Counted from the stretch's first letter, positions 36,106 through 50,320 are shown. The stretch: DNA of 64,000 bases from Epiperipatus broadwayi (GCA_028023455.1 JAQFVV010000517.1:126001-190000); one strand, 5' to 3'. A program made the numbers and translations. Notes: generated from the letters alone by a model not told the origin.

Positions 36106-37937
36106 AAAATAAGTGCACAGTAATAGTTTTAATGCATAAAACATTGAAATAGCTATGGCTCTATAATATGGTTCAAAGTAATTTTATTACAGCTGTTTGT
36201 TTGATCAGTTTCATTCATTTAAGAATATTAATAGAAGAAAAATGTGTTTTGATTGATTTTAATTCTAACCAAAATATCTAGATAACAGTATTTTTATGTG
36301 AAAACTCAGTTCAAGGATACCAAATGTTTTGATTTTAAAAGAAGACATTTAATGTTCATGTATGGAATCATCTTTGAAAAATTAGAAAATGCAATTTTGC
36401 ACATAATTTGTTTACCTATTTATTTTTACTCTTGTAAAATTAAACATTTGTTTCTCACTAAATGTATGATATTTTATTCAGTTTTTATTTGAATATATTT
36501 GTTTAAAAAACACTCATTAAATATTTACTAGTAATAAAAAGGAAGTTTTTACTTTTAAATAAGAAATGCCTATTAATAAATTAGAAATAAGCACTTTCAA
36601 AAATGTAACGCTTATTTCTTTTGTAGTGGGATTTTAATATTTTTGAAAATAATTTTATCTTATAAATTTATTGTTTATTACAATTTGTTATTCTGACAGA
36701 AATATCATGTATTTTTTCCAATAAATTGCGTTATTTTAGCTTAAATTCTAAAAATGAATTCTTTTATTTTAATTATTTATTTCTAATTATTTTTCATTAT
36801 TTTCAAAGATGAAAGATTATTTTTTAAAAATAATTTTCATTTTTAAACAGTTTAACTAATCTCACCTCCATTCTTCCAAATGTAAAAATTCAATCAAAAA
36901 TAAGGTACTATTTGTTTTAAAAAATATAACAAATAGTTAGTAAATTAGCCACATACACTGTTAAAAAATCATTTAAAATGGATGGTAACTAGTCATGTGT
37001 TAAAATTGCAATATATTCAAGAACCACAATTACATTTTTGAAGTACACAAAAGGAGCAAATATTTGATTATGATTTTTTGCATTAACAATATTTATTAAT
37101 AACTATGATATTTATAGCAGTATTAGCATGAACATTAAAATTTGCCTTAGAATTTATTAATGAAGCATGCATTATGTCTGCATGATGTTTATGTAAAATG
37201 TTCACTCATCAGTTGCAGTCTATGTTTTGATTTCACAAATTTCATGTGAATATAATGATTCACAATAATACCTTGCCTCAAAATTGATATTAATTTATAA
37301 GCAGCCTTTTTTAAATGATGATTCTTATTGATAAGAATTTTTTATATATTTGAATATAAATTAAAAAGTAGTAAATTTAATGGGAGAAATTGATGTTCAA
37401 AAGTCAAAGTAAAAGGACATATTTGATATCATTTGAATTAAAACTATACAAAGAATGATAACGTTATTGGAGAAAAGTTCTAACAAAAGCGGAAATAAAA
37501 TTTTTTAAAAATGCTTTATATTTCCTGGAAATAATAAAAAAATTGCAGAAATTGTCGATATAAACGATCATTTTTAAATTGCCATTGCAGGAGAATCAAG
37601 CGTATCTGGTTTGAAAATAAATTGTAAATACATCATGTTAATATAAATTATATCATGATTTTATTTTAAAAGTTTCATGAGATCCACATGAGATCATCAA
37701 AAGAACTGCAGTTTGGCGACACACAATTTAAATACACAATATTTTTTTTATATTTAACTTTTTTTTCATCATTTACAAGATTATATTTTTATTTTTATAT
37801 GCACCTATATATATATTCCAAATAACAGTAAATAAAAATTGCAGTACAAATTTTAATCAATATTAGGATTATATTTATAATCATTTTCAACTAAACTGGT
37901 ATTATTTCAAAATGGAGTAAAACAGCACTATGTGCAT
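36106..37937. other. AT-rich intergenic stretch, no gene seen
   Basis: About 1.8 kb, heavily A/T, with no recognised repeats, exons or RNA gene boxes. Confidence 0.55.
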
Positions 37938-38300
37938 ATATATATATATACATATATATATAATGCAAGGAAACCAAGTCATATATCATGTGACTTAATT
38001 TAATAAGATTATATTACAAATGTTATATAATGAGCATGACAATAGCTCTTAACAAGCTTTTCAGAAAATTCCTATCTGCAGACCAGTTTTTTTAGCTCTG
38101 ACTTTCATCAGTGAGGCACTAGGATATTCAAGTATTAAATTTAAAATATCAGGGCAAGTCCAGCACTTTATTTAATGTTTAACTATTAAATGAAAATTCT
38201 GAAATGTTACACATCCATATGTCTTCAAATCCAGCTATCTAACTTAAATACCCACATGGGACTGAACTAGATTCAGATACACTATATATTAATAGATATA
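37938..38300. repeat. CATCAGTGAGG-group repeat, diverged, next to (TA)n
   Basis: A TA tract (about 37938-37962) is followed by ACAATAGCTCTTAACAAGCTTT (38039-38060), CTTTCATCAGTGAGG (38103-38117) and ATGTCTTCAAATCCAGCTAT (38219-38238). These words occur in the same order in the 62 kb cluster and the 26.8 kb copy. Confidence 0.55.
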
Positions 38301-39219
38301 GCAATAGAAAATCACCAATGCCTTAAAAACAATAACAATAATTGCAAGGAAATCAACACAAATGTGATATTTAAAAGTTATGTTGTTTTTTTAATGATAG
38401 CAAGTTTGTTTTTCTATAATACCTTCATAATTTTACTTGAAAATTGCTGTTGTTATTTAAAAACCTTTTTTCATCATTATTTAACTTTTTTTTCATGTAA
38501 CAGTTCAATACTTGTGGATCATCAAATTTTTGCTTATTTATCTGTGAAAAAAATTATATAAAATTAACCCATGTATTCTATACATGCATGTTTCATATCA
38601 TGTTATAGATAATTTTAGGTAGAGTTTTAAAAAACTGGAACATGATATTAGAATAAATATTTGATTTTTATGTTATTTTTTTTTTTAAAAAAGATTCATA
38701 TATTTTTGTTATAATGGAAAAAACAATGTGCACTAATATAACAGTATTTTACAATAAATTTAAGTATTTGGTGATATATAATTTTAATAGTTTTATTTAT
38801 TATATTCTTTAATACAAATATATAATTATCAGTATGCAAAAGTACATTTAATTATTTTATATTAATTCTATTAAACAAATCATTTTCATTAACTACATTT
38901 TTAAATATTAGTTTTTAAAACATGTAGCCTAAATGATATTTGTATATATGTTTTGAATAAGTTGTATATGTATGTATCTATGTGTGTTACATCAGTATAA
39001 ATAAATAAATAATATTCAGATACTATCATATTTTATTTTATTTATCCCTATTATTATTAAAATAAATATTTGGAAGCAAATTATATCAAAAATAATCTTT
39101 ACTTCGATAGGAAAATAAATGTTCTAAATAAGTTTCTTTTTAAGATTATGGATTGTACTCATTGTTTGGAATCCTCCTGCTGTCATATAAAAATAACTAT
39201 TATTAATCATAACTTATAT
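38301..39219. other. AT-rich intergenic stretch, no gene seen
   Basis: About 0.9 kb of AT-rich DNA. A short open frame (38364-38561) has no recognised motif. Confidence 0.5.
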
Positions 39220-39511
39220 ATAAACAGGCAAAACTCTCCATATAGTAGTGCCACCCTGTACCAACCAGAGTAATCAATGGATCCCAGAAGGCTTGTGCAT
39301 AAATTCACAATCTAGTGCTTACTCTTCCAATATCCTCAAACTAGTTTCTGGCTTGTGGTCTTCATCAGTGAGGAGTCTTGGATCTGAGAGCACTGCACCT
39401 ATATCTTAAGATCTAATACAGCCCTCCAGCAGCCACCTTTTATCTCTACTTAACTACAAAACTATGAGTTATGTGCTAGCATAAAAGATGGTGATCATGT
39501 GATGTTTATTG
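39220..39511. repeat. CATCAGTGAGG-group repeat, single arm
   Basis: One monomer: it begins AAACTCTCCATATAGTAGTG, contains AGAGTAATCAATGGATCCCAG, CTTCATCAGTGAGGAGTCTTGG and CTGCACCTATATCTTAAG, and ends with GGTGATCATGTGATGTTTATTGG. It matches the left arms of the fold-backs at 0.2 and 46.4 kb and then jumps to their common 3' end. It shows that a non-palindromic form exists. Confidence 0.75.
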
Positions 39512-39832
39512 GTAAAACTTATAGATACTTTTATATCTTATACTTTTCTTAGATATTAATATATCTACTGCTCAGCATAATGTAATAAAATTTTTATTTT
39601 AAGCTTTCCTTACTCAGCATTTCTAATGCTTATGTCAATTACAATTTATAAAAGATACAATTTATAAATAAGTTTATTTAATTTTTTGATAAGTGTGATA
39701 TTTTATTAACTTTACTTTTATAATGTTATACATAACATGTTGCCTTTAATATTTATTTTTTTACAATATATTATTAAATTATAGTAAGTCTTATATCTTC
39801 AACAGATATATACATTTTTTTTTCCATATGTC
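39512..39832. other. AT-rich spacer
   Basis: No feature recognised between the dispersed repeat and the tRNA-derived SINE. Confidence 0.5.
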
Positions 39833-39935
39833 AAATCGTCAGCCGGGAAGCGAACCCACAACAACTGTCTGCAAGCAACTCCTTGCTTGTAAGGCTACTG
39901 CACTGATCTCTCGGCTACCACCTCTTGACTAAATA
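39833..39935 (-). mobile_element. tRNA-derived SINE, tRNA-like head, minus strand
   Basis: The minus strand reads GGTGGTAGCCGAGAGATC (A-box-like) and, about 55 bases on, GTGGGTTCGCTTCCCGGCTGAC, a strong B box with a T-arm stem. A GTCA/TGAC pairing brackets the unit. The anticodon region TTACAAGCA is like a valine tRNA loop, but stems do not close well and there is a class-II-length insert. It is more GC-rich than its surroundings. I read it as a SINE head or tRNA pseudogene, not a functional tRNA. Confidence 0.6.
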
Positions 39936-41081
39936 TATACAAATTTTGACATGCAATGACAGGTTAAGTTATTTTTTTAAAAATGAAACTAATTGTTTTA
40001 TTTGACATTGCTTTTACTACTTAGTAATTTTTTTGGCAAAAAATGTTTACTAAATAAATATTTTAAAATTGTTATTTAATTCTAAAATTATTAATCAATA
40101 GCTAGCACTGTCCTATAGCATTTGAGATTGGAAGTGATGTAACTTTTAAAATTGCTTACAATGCACTTTGTTATAAAAAAAATTTTATTTTGAAACTTTT
40201 CATTAAATGAACTATGATTGTGTGTGTAATTTTTCCCTTTTTTGCATTTGTATTTGCAAATATAATGCTTAATTAATTTTATTTACTTTATATATATATA
40301 TATAAACTTGTATAATTTTTGTAAAAATAATTGAAGCATATTTTATAAAAATAAAAACTATAATGTAAAATAATAAATATTCAATTTTTTAATTTTAAAT
40401 AAACATTAAATATTATGTGCAGAAGTAATTAGGAAAGAAAAATAAATAAAAAAACTTTTTAATTAATGTTATCACAAGCAAGTGCATTGAAGAAAATAAC
40501 AAGACTTTTAAATAAATAAAAGGAAACTAAAAAGTCTAATTATAACAAATAATATTTCTTTGCTAAAGAAAATCTTTTAATTATCTTTCACTTTAATCTT
40601 TTGTTGAATTATTTTTAATATGAATTGAAAATAATTTTATGATATTTATATTTACAAAGTAATAAGTGCTTAGTATTATATTTCTAATACACTTTTTCAT
40701 ATATAAACCTTAATAATATAAGGGATACGTTATAATGTAAGAATGGTTTTCGATTTTAGATGCTAGAACATTTTTTTTTTAAAAAATGAAATGTTTTATT
40801 GCTTGGAAGTTTATAAGAAGTTGGATCATTGAAAATGTCAGATTTAGACAGGATCATGAATTCCATTATCTCTACTTTATTACTGCACCAAACTAATTAA
40901 GTCTAGAATAAATTATGTTAGGCAGAGATAAACATTGAAAATTACAATAAGTAATGACCAAGTATACTTAATGTTATAATAATTCATTGTTTAAATATCC
41001 CAGGCCACACTTAGACAAGGAACATAAAAGTGTTGTTAATAATCATCAATCAAGTTTTAGCCTAAATCATTTTCTCTAAAT
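39936..41081. other. AT-rich intergenic stretch, no gene seen
   Basis: About 1.1 kb including a short (TA)n near 40292-40304. No gene or tRNA-like element was seen. Confidence 0.5.
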
Positions 41082-41890
41082 TAATGTTGGTGGGCTTTGA
41101 GCATTCCATCGTCAGATTTTTAGTGAAATGGATGGCTAAAGAGTTGTGGGGTAGAGAGGTTTGAAGTCTGTCCGTTAAAGTATGAAGATTGGCTATCTTA
41201 ATATAATCTGATCTTTGATTCTGTATATGTGTGGAGATGATAATCTAGACCAACTGATGAGTGCTGGTTTAGCATGAAATACTTATATTGGTGATTATTT
41301 ATCTTTTTGACCTGTGTGTGATCAAGTGTATCAGCAGTATGGGATAGCATGGATGGTTGATGATCATGTGAAAGTCTGAGTTCAAATCCTCCATATATTA
41401 CACAAATAAGTGCAAGTATGAAAAAGCCTGTACTGTAGAAAAAAATTCAAATTTCAAAATAACGTGCTATAAGGTCTGCCCATCCCTTGTATATGTATGT
41501 AAATAGATTATGTCTAGTACATAAGGGGGTCAAAGAGACTTGTGGTCAACATAGGTATGATGAGAAGGTTGACACTAAGGTGAGCTATGAGTATTCCAGC
41601 ATCAGATTTTCAATGAAATGGCTGGCTGAAGAGTTATGGTATGGAGTGGTTTGAAGCCTATCCATTAAAGTATGAAGATTGGCTATCTTAATATAAGCTG
41701 AGACTTGATTGTGTATGTGTGTGGAGATGATAATCTGTACCAACTGACAAGTGCTGGTTTAGCACAAAATACTTATATTGGTGATTATTTATCATTTCAA
41801 CATATGTGTAATCAAGTGTATCAGTGGTATGAGATAGTATGGATGGTTGAGGGTCATGTGAAAGTCTTAATTCAAACCCCCTATATACTA
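41082..41890. repeat. direct pair of a SINE-like repeat (same family as 26.2 kb)
   Basis: Copies at about 41082-41400 and 41576-41890, same orientation, about 85% identical by eye. Shared blocks: TGAAATGG-TGGCT-AAGAGTT, TATGAAGATTGGCTATCTTAATATAA, GTGTGGAGATGATAATCT, TTATATTGGTGATTATTTATC and GAGTATGGATGGTTGA-like words. The 3' part of the first copy has GTCTGAGTTCAAATCCTCC (about 41381-41390 onward), like a pol III B box. Both end at TATATTA/TATACTA. Separated by about 175 bases of other sequence. Confidence 0.75.
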
Positions 41891-42346
<456 letters not shown>

Positions 42347-42386
42347 ACTACAACCATTAAATGTCTGTATTTTTAAATTATATAAT

Positions 42387-43127
42387 AATAATTCAAACAA
42401 ATATATTTAATACAGTATTCAAAATTAAATAATATATTCTTTACCAGAAGTACTTTCAATTGTTTCACTGACAATCTTTTTCAACTGTTAATACAAGCGT
42501 ACANNNNNNNNNNNNNNNNNNNNNNNNNNNNNNNNNNNNNNNNNNNNNNNNNNNNNNNNNNNNNNNNNNNNNNNNNNNNNNNNNNNNNNNNNNNNNNNNN
42601 NNNNNNNNNNNNNNNNNNNNNNNNNNNNNNNNNNNNNNNNNNNNNNNNNNNNNNNNNNNNNNNNNNNNNNNNNNNNNNNNNNNNNNNNNNNNNNNNNNNN
42701 NNNNNNNNNNNNNNNNNNNNNNNNNNNNNNNNNNNNNNNNNNNNNNNNNNNNNNNNNNNNNNNNNNNNNNNNNNNNNNNNNNNNNNNNNNNNNNNNNNNN
42801 NNNNNNNNNNNNNNNNNNNNNNNNNNNNNNNNNNNNNNNNNNNNNNNNNNNNNNNNNNNNNNNNNNNNNNNNNNNNNNNNNNNNNNNNNNNNNNNNNNNN
42901 NNNNNNNNNNNNNNNNNNNNNNNNNNNNNNNNNNNNNNNNNNNNNNNNNNNNNNNNNNNNNNNNNNNNNNNNNNNNNNNNNNNNNNNNNNNNNNNNNNNN
43001 NNNTTTATTTTTTGTACGTTTGTATTAACAGTTGAAAAAGATTGTCAGTGAAACAATTGAAAGTACTTCTGGTAAAGAATATATTATTTAATTTTGAATA
43101 CTGTATTAAATATATTTGTTTGAATTA

Positions 43128-43130
<3 letters not shown>
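42387..43130. repeat. near-identical inverted repeat around the assembly gap
   Basis: The 117 bases left of the gap (42387-42503) and the bases right of it (43013-43130) are reverse complements with apparently a single mismatch (C near 42498 against T near 43019). Both arms end in TA arrays on their outer sides. Such identity is much higher than in the other fold-backs here. It is either a young fold-back or an artefact of joining a hairpin or two haplotype contigs. Confidence 0.85.
42504..43003. other. assembly gap, exactly 500 N
   Basis: A run of N of round length 500, so its real size is probably unknown. It lies at the centre of the inverted repeat, where sequencing and assembly often fail. 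Confidence 0.99.

Positions 43131-43171
<41 letters not shown>
43131..43171. repeat. (TA)n microsatellite right of the gap palindrome
   Basis: About 41 bases of AT dinucleotide immediately outside the right arm. Confidence 0.95.
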
Positions 43172-43174
<3 letters not shown>

Positions 43175-43175
<1 letters not shown>

Positions 43176-43409
43176 AGGATATCATTAAGGCTAGCTTTAG
43201 ATTAAGACTAAATATACCACTGCTTAAAAAATGGTTAGATTTAAAGAAATTTGCAATACAAAAATTAAACAAGGATTTAAAATATATGTAAAATATTGCT
43301 ATAAATGCAAAAGAAATAGAAACACTGAAGTCAACACAAGAAAATAATGCAGACCTAATACTTGCAGAACTAAGAGGAAAAATTAAAAATAAAAAAAAAA
43401 CATTAATGT
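43175..43409 (+). pseudogene. possible LINE linker-region remnant
   Basis: One frame is open for 78 codons except for one stop. It contains KKWLDLKKFAIQKLNKDLKY and AKEIETLKSTQENNADLI. The Trp followed by charged helical sequence resembles the linker between endonuclease and reverse transcriptase of L1/Tx1-type LINEs. No catalytic motif survives, so this is tentative; a coiled-coil coding fragment of another origin is possible. Confidence 0.25.
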
Positions 43410-44916
<1,507 letters not shown>

Positions 44917-45036
44917 TGGTTTGGTGCAGTTGGTAGAGCATCTGACTATGATTGGGAATTCTCAGAATTGATTATAGCACTTACAGTTCTATTTCTCAAA
45001 CTTCTCATGAACTCTTGAGCAATAAATCCATTTCCA
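44917..45036 (+). mobile_element. tRNA-derived SINE, tandem copy 1
   Basis: The head reads GGTTTGGTGCAGTTGGTAGAGCATCTGACT, a clear tRNA D-arm and A box. A decayed T-arm follows (CAGAATTGATTATAG) and the unit ends TTGAGCAATAAATCCATT. It shares head and tail with the next copy, at lower conservation. Confidence 0.7.
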
Positions 45037-45051
45037 TTTATTTCTTTTTGC

Positions 45052-45162
45052 TTTGTGTCGTTTGGCACAGTGGATAGAGTATACAGCATTAAATCAGGAG
45101 GTCCCAGAATCGATTCTGGCAGTCAAACTTTTTATGGAATCCCAAGCAATAAAGCCATTAGA
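45052..45162 (+). mobile_element. tRNA-derived SINE, tandem copy 2
   Basis: The tRNA-like part (45060-45128) begins GTTTGGC and ends GTCAAAC, which pair as an acceptor stem with one G-T. The D-arm is GCACAGTGGATAGAGT and the B box AGAATCGATTCTGG. A body of about 35 bases ends CCAAGCAATAAAGCCATT, nearly the tail of copy 1. The anticodon arm pairs poorly, so this is a SINE rather than a working tRNA. Confidence 0.75.
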
Positions 45163-46416
45163 ATTTTTAGTTAAATTTTATTTACTGAATTTATATTTTA
45201 AATTAAATTTGTAAAAAATAGATAGATAAAATAGAAAATGAGGTGTTTTTTTGCCAAAATAATACAACTAAGGAAAAATCTAAAATAATCACAAAATAGA
45301 ATATGAATTTTTTGGATAATGTTTTAAAATATAAATTAATAGCAAAATAGAATTAGATTCTAGTACACAATCTAGTGGTGTCATATGGATAAGTTAATTT
45401 GATACTGATAAAATAATACTTTTTAATAAATTATTATGGTAGGACATTTTTATTTTCTTTGTTTTCTATTTTAAAACATAATCAGCTGTGTTACTATTGC
45501 CATGCAATCATAAGATTTAGTTAAGGTTATTATATTAATCAAGTGACTGCTATTAATATATCATAGTAAGAATTTGTTAATTAATAACGGCTAAGTTATA
45601 AATCTTTGCTGGAAGATATTTATATAAAGCAAGAGTCTATAGCTATTGTCACTGAACTCAAACCACTTAGAGATGTTTATAGAGCAGTATTTCAATGCTG
45701 ATTTGTAATTACCATTCAAATGTCATTATCACTACAATAAACAATAAGCTGCATATATTTCTCTAGTTGATTTTTTTAAAAATAACTAAAACTGCAGAGA
45801 CTGTCAATAATAAGTATGGTGATGCAACAAATTTCTATTCAGTCAAAAACATAATGAAAATTTGTTTACATATTTTAAAGTTAATTTTATGTTATAGTAA
45901 ATTCTATAAGTTTATCATCTGTCTTTGAACTTTCAACTCAGACAAAGTTTATTCATAAAAAAATCCTTTAAACAATTTTAAGTTACGGTAATAACTTACA
46001 GAATTTTATTGCCAGAATAAAAAACATTAAAATAAGAATGAATTTAAATTTCTAATGAAGATAACCAAAAACAGTCAAAACTGGTGTAAGAAAAGAGTTC
46101 AATGTTTTATTCAACAATTTGCTTTCTAAATTTTTACATTTTGTAATTTCAATATTTTTTTAGTTTTTATACCATAAATATTTATTTATCAAATAACATA
46201 TTTTATTCCTTATGAATAATATATATAAATTAAATTATCTTTCCTATTGCACACATATTATATTTTTTATTAACTGATTTATTTTAATAATTATGGTAAT
46301 ATTACCCCTGATAATATAGGGATATTTTTTAAAAATATTTTTGATAGATTTTTAATACATTATTTTTTTTTATAATAATATTGCATATTTTTAAAATATA
46401 TTGTAAATACTTATTT
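45163..46416. other. AT-rich intergenic stretch, no gene seen
   Basis: About 1.25 kb with no recognised gene or repeat. Confidence 0.5.
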
Positions 46417-47111
46417 ACACAAAGGATAAACTCTCCATACAATAGCATCACCAGTGTAAAACAGAGTAATCAATGGATGCAAGAAGGTTTCTGCATAAAA
46501 ACCCTGTCTAGTGCCTGCTCATCCGATATTCCAAAACTGGTTTTCAGCTTATGGTATTTATCAGTGAGGATCCTTGGATCTGAGATAACTGCATCTAGAT
46601 ATTAGGTTCTAATGAAATCCCCCAACAGCCAGCTTTTACTGAGTCCAAAATGAAAACACAATAATGTTTTCAATTCAAGCTCACCAGTCTATAGTTGTAT
46701 AAATCTGACTCTGGTTATTAAAGAACCAAAGACACCAAAATGTATGGATACTGAACTGAATTCACATCTATACAACTACACAAGCTGATGAGCTTGAAAT
46801 GAAAACCATATAGTCTTTTAATTTTGGACTCAAATCTTTATAGTTAACTAATAAATTAAAAGATGACTGCTTGAGGGTTGCATTAGATCCTTAGATCTAG
46901 ATGCAATCCTCTCAGATCCAGGGCTCCTCACTGATGGAAGCCACAAGCTGGAGATATTGGATTAGTAGGTACTAGATAGGGATATTATGCACAAACATTC
47001 TGGAACCCATTGATTACTCTGGGTTGCATTGGTAGTGCTTCTGCATAGAGAGTTTAGCCTCTGTGTAAACAATTTGTGTAAGCATAAGTAATGGTGATCA
47101 TATGATGTTTA
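46417..47111. repeat. nested fold-back repeat, CATCAGTGAGG group, copy 2
   Basis: The outer arms (about 46417-46635 and 46862-47078) are inverted and match the fold-back at 0.2 kb, including TTATCAGTGAGGATCC on the left and GGCTCCTCACTGATGG on the right. A second inverted pair inside (about 46640-46735 and 46745-46855, with GAGTCCAAAAT and CAAGCTCA-CAG) continues the symmetry, so nearly the whole 690 bases fold on themselves. The 3' end GGTGATCATATGATGTTTACCG matches the 39 kb and 0.7 kb copies. No protein is encoded. Confidence 0.75.
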
Positions 47112-47997
47112 CCGATTTAAAATATTTATTTCATGATTGTGTTGTTATTATTTGTTCTTAAATTTCAAAAACTTCCATAATCTAGACTTACAATACTTCT
47201 TTATTCTCTAATACACTGTATTTTTATCATATTAATGGTGTTTGATCTCTAGTTTTTTGACAGAATTCAGCAAACAGAGATTATACCATTGTATATAAAT
47301 ATAGTTGTGGCCTTTGTTTAAAACAACTCTTGTTTTTAAAATAAATTCTAATAAAAATTATTAGCAAGGTAACTAAATCTTATCTAAATTCTTGGTTACA
47401 TTTAAAAAATAACTACAATGCAAATAGTAGCGCACATTTTAATTCTCTATGCCTCATATTGTAAGTTTTAGAAAACAATGATATTGCCATATTACAATGC
47501 TTAATACATCTCTATCATATGCGTTGAATCATTTCAAGATTAGCAGTGAGTAGCTCAGGCTCTTGGAAGAATGCAACTATCATAAGATCTAATGCACTTC
47601 CTCCAACTCCTATTATTATTGTTATAATAAAAAGCTATTAACAACATGAAAGCTAAGGTCATATGGCAAGTCCTGATATTTTATTATTTTATATTAAAAA
47701 AATAGATATATTTTGTTATATTATTTTGTCAAATTATTCAATATGAGCTTTACATTATTATAGATTACTGAATCTGACAATATAACTTTAAATATAAGTT
47801 TACATTTATTTTTGTACTCAGATATTAAATAAAAATTGATCCTAGTAGGTTTTATATCAAAGTAAAGACTTAATATATACACTTATGTACTATTTTAATA
47901 GGAACTTGTTCATAATCAATTTATTTTAAATCATATAGCACTACATAAAACAACATATTAAATAATGATTTATATTTAAGAACAAACTTTGCAAATT
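47112..47997. other. AT-rich intergenic stretch
   Basis: About 0.9 kb with no recognised gene. Confidence 0.5.
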
Positions 47998-48264
47998 ATA
48001 TATTTTACAGTTGATATTCATAATCTTCAGAAACATTCTAATGAATTTAAATTAGAACTTACACATCAGTTTCAAGTATTAGAAGATTTTTAACATGATT
48101 CAGATTTGAATGAAATTAATATAAAATATCTGATACAATTTTAAAATCTGAAACAAAGATAGCTAGTAGAATAAAGCAGCCATTGATCAATAAAATTTCT
48201 ACTGAGACTAGAGAATTTATGAAGAAAATAAGGAATATTAAGATATACAAAAATTGTGCATTAA

Positions 48265-50260
48265 ATGATTGAATATCTAGAATTTTGTAAAATGATGTGG
48301 AAAAGAGTTGAAAATGATATACGAAAGTATAACTGTGAAGTAAGGAGGAAAGCTGTAGAAGAGAATAAAAGTCTCAAGAGTGTGAAACAACATTTTATGA
48401 AATTTATATCTGCAATAAGAAAAAAGATAAAATTATTACTAAAAAGAGAGATGACCTTGTGAAAAGGGTAGAAGACTTTTATCAAAAATTATATAGTAAT
48501 AAAGAATAAGTACTGTCTATATCTATTACACCTTTTGAATTGCCCAGAATTTTAAATAAAGAAGTGAAACATGCAATTAAATGTGTGAAGAAAAAAAAGT
48601 CTCCAGGTAATGATGGAATTATAATTGATATATTAAAAGAAGCAGGTGAAGAAATATAACTTTTTTATCAAAGTTATATACCAAATGTCTAAATGATAAA
48701 GATGTACCAGATTGAATTATTACTAAAAAGAGAAATAACATCATGAAATGGGTAGAAGACCTTTATCAAGAATTATATAGTAATACAGAACAAGTACCAC
48801 CTATATCTATTATATCTTCTGAATTGCCCAGAATTTTACATGAAGAAGTGAGACATGCAATTAAACGTGTGAAAAAAAGAAAGGCTCCAGGAATGATGGA
48901 ATAATTGATATATTAAAAGAAGCAGGTGAGGAAATAGAAAATATTTTAGCAAAGTTATATACCAAATGTCTAAATGATAAAGATGTACAAAATGGTTGGA
49001 AAAATGCAGTATTTATATTAATATTTAAAAAGGGTAAAAAAGAAGATATTAGAAATTACATACCTATCAGCTTTTATCAGTTTTATACAAAAAATTTTCC
49101 AAGAGAATTACAACTTGTCTACAGAAAATGTTGAATTTCCACCAGCCAAAACATCAAGCTTGATTTAAAAGCGGTTTTAGTACAGTAGATCATATTCAGG
49201 TATTGATAGAAGTTATAGAAAGGAAAAATGAATATGAGTTGCCATTATGTTTTGGATTTGTAGATTGTGAAAGGGCATTTGATTCTATAAACATTTTTTC
49301 AGTGATTAAAGCATGGGATCATCAGAGTATAGATCCAGGATATTGTCATATGTTAAAGAATATCTATAAAAATGCAACAGCAACAATTAGATTACATAAG
49401 GATATTGGAAAAGTCAACATTGAGAAGAGTGTAAGGCAGTGATGACTCCATATCTCCAAAAATTTTTACAGCAGTGCTGCAATAAGTAATTTGTGGATTA
49501 AAATGGGAAGCTAAAGGAGTGAAAGTAAATGGATATTATTTAAGTCATTTAGATTTTGCATATGATGTATTTGTTTTTGCAAATAATGCTTTAGAGCAGC
49601 AAGAAATTTTGCAGGAGTTATCAGATGAAAGTAGGAAAGTAGGACTAAAAATAAATGTTAAAAAAACTAAAGTAATGTTTAATGTAATTTCTCAAAATAT
49701 GAAAATAAAGATTGATTATGATGGGTCAGGAGAAAGTAACAGTTACAAATATCTTGGTCAGATTATTAATACAGATAGAAACATAATGGATGAAAATCAT
49801 CATAGAATTAAACTTGGTTGGAGTGCTTTTGATAGAAATAACTTGATACTAAAAAGAAGTATGCCTATGTGTTTGAGGAGGAACGTTTTTAATAAATGTG
49901 TTTTACTTGTTCTTACTTATGGACCTGAGATTTGGACACTTAAGAGAAAACAATACAGTGAGTTCAGACTACTTAAAAAATATGGAGAGATGCATGTTGG
50001 AAATAACAAGAAGAGATCGTAAATGCAATATATGGGTAAGAAAATAAACCGGTGTTATTGACCTCATTGAAAAAATAAAAAAAAACTGATATGGAGTTGG
50101 TCTGGATATATTTCTAGAGGATATGATAATAGATGGACAATTGAAATCTTAAACTGGATTTCAAGATATTGTAAAAGACCCAGAAAGTGACCACATATGA
50201 CATGGATGGATGAAATAAAAAGTGTGCAGGCATGATGTGGAGAAGAGAAGTTAAAGATCA
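48265..50260 (+). pseudogene. RTE reverse transcriptase remnant (copy 2)
   Basis: Reverse transcriptase and C-terminal tail only. Motif A is FVDCERAFDS (49256-49285). Motif B is broken by a frameshift and stop just after RQ (49436-49442). Motif C reads FAYD instead of FADD (49556-49567), so a catalytic aspartate is lost. The C-terminal region keeps a WSGYISRGYDNRWT-like stretch (about 50097-50138). It cannot encode an active enzyme. Confidence 0.85.
48426..48994. repeat. 284-bp tandem duplication inside RTE copy 2
   Basis: Unit 1 (48426-48709) and unit 2 (48710-48994) both run from GAT--AATTATTACTAAAAAG to AATGATAAAGATGTAC. Copy 1 has this segment once. The units differ from each other by about 10%, so the duplication is not very recent. 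Confidence 0.85.
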
Positions 50261-50318
50261 GAGAAGATGGATTAAACTTGGAGAGACCTTCATCATGCAG
50301 TGGATTCATAATAGCTGA

Positions 50319-50320
<2 letters not shown>

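Larger units (their letters stand above)
47998..50320 (+). mobile_element. RTE-clade retrotransposon, 5'-truncated (copy 2)
   Basis: It begins abruptly at sequence equal to position about 19193 of copy 1 (TTTACAGTTGATATTC) and runs to the same 3' end, passing into (TA)n at 50321. It lacks the leader and the endonuclease region. Truncation at the 5' end is typical of target-primed reverse transcription that stopped early. By eye about 90% like copy 1. It carries an internal tandem duplication of about 284 bases (48426-48994). Confidence 0.9.

Noticed and set aside
35831-36112. Long open frames of poly-Tyr and poly-Val
   Set aside because: They are translations of a TAC/TTA microsatellite.
45060-45128. 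Functional tRNA gene
   Set aside because: The acceptor and T arms are tRNA-like, but the anticodon arm pairs poorly and a sister copy with the same non-tRNA tail lies upstream, so it is a SINE.
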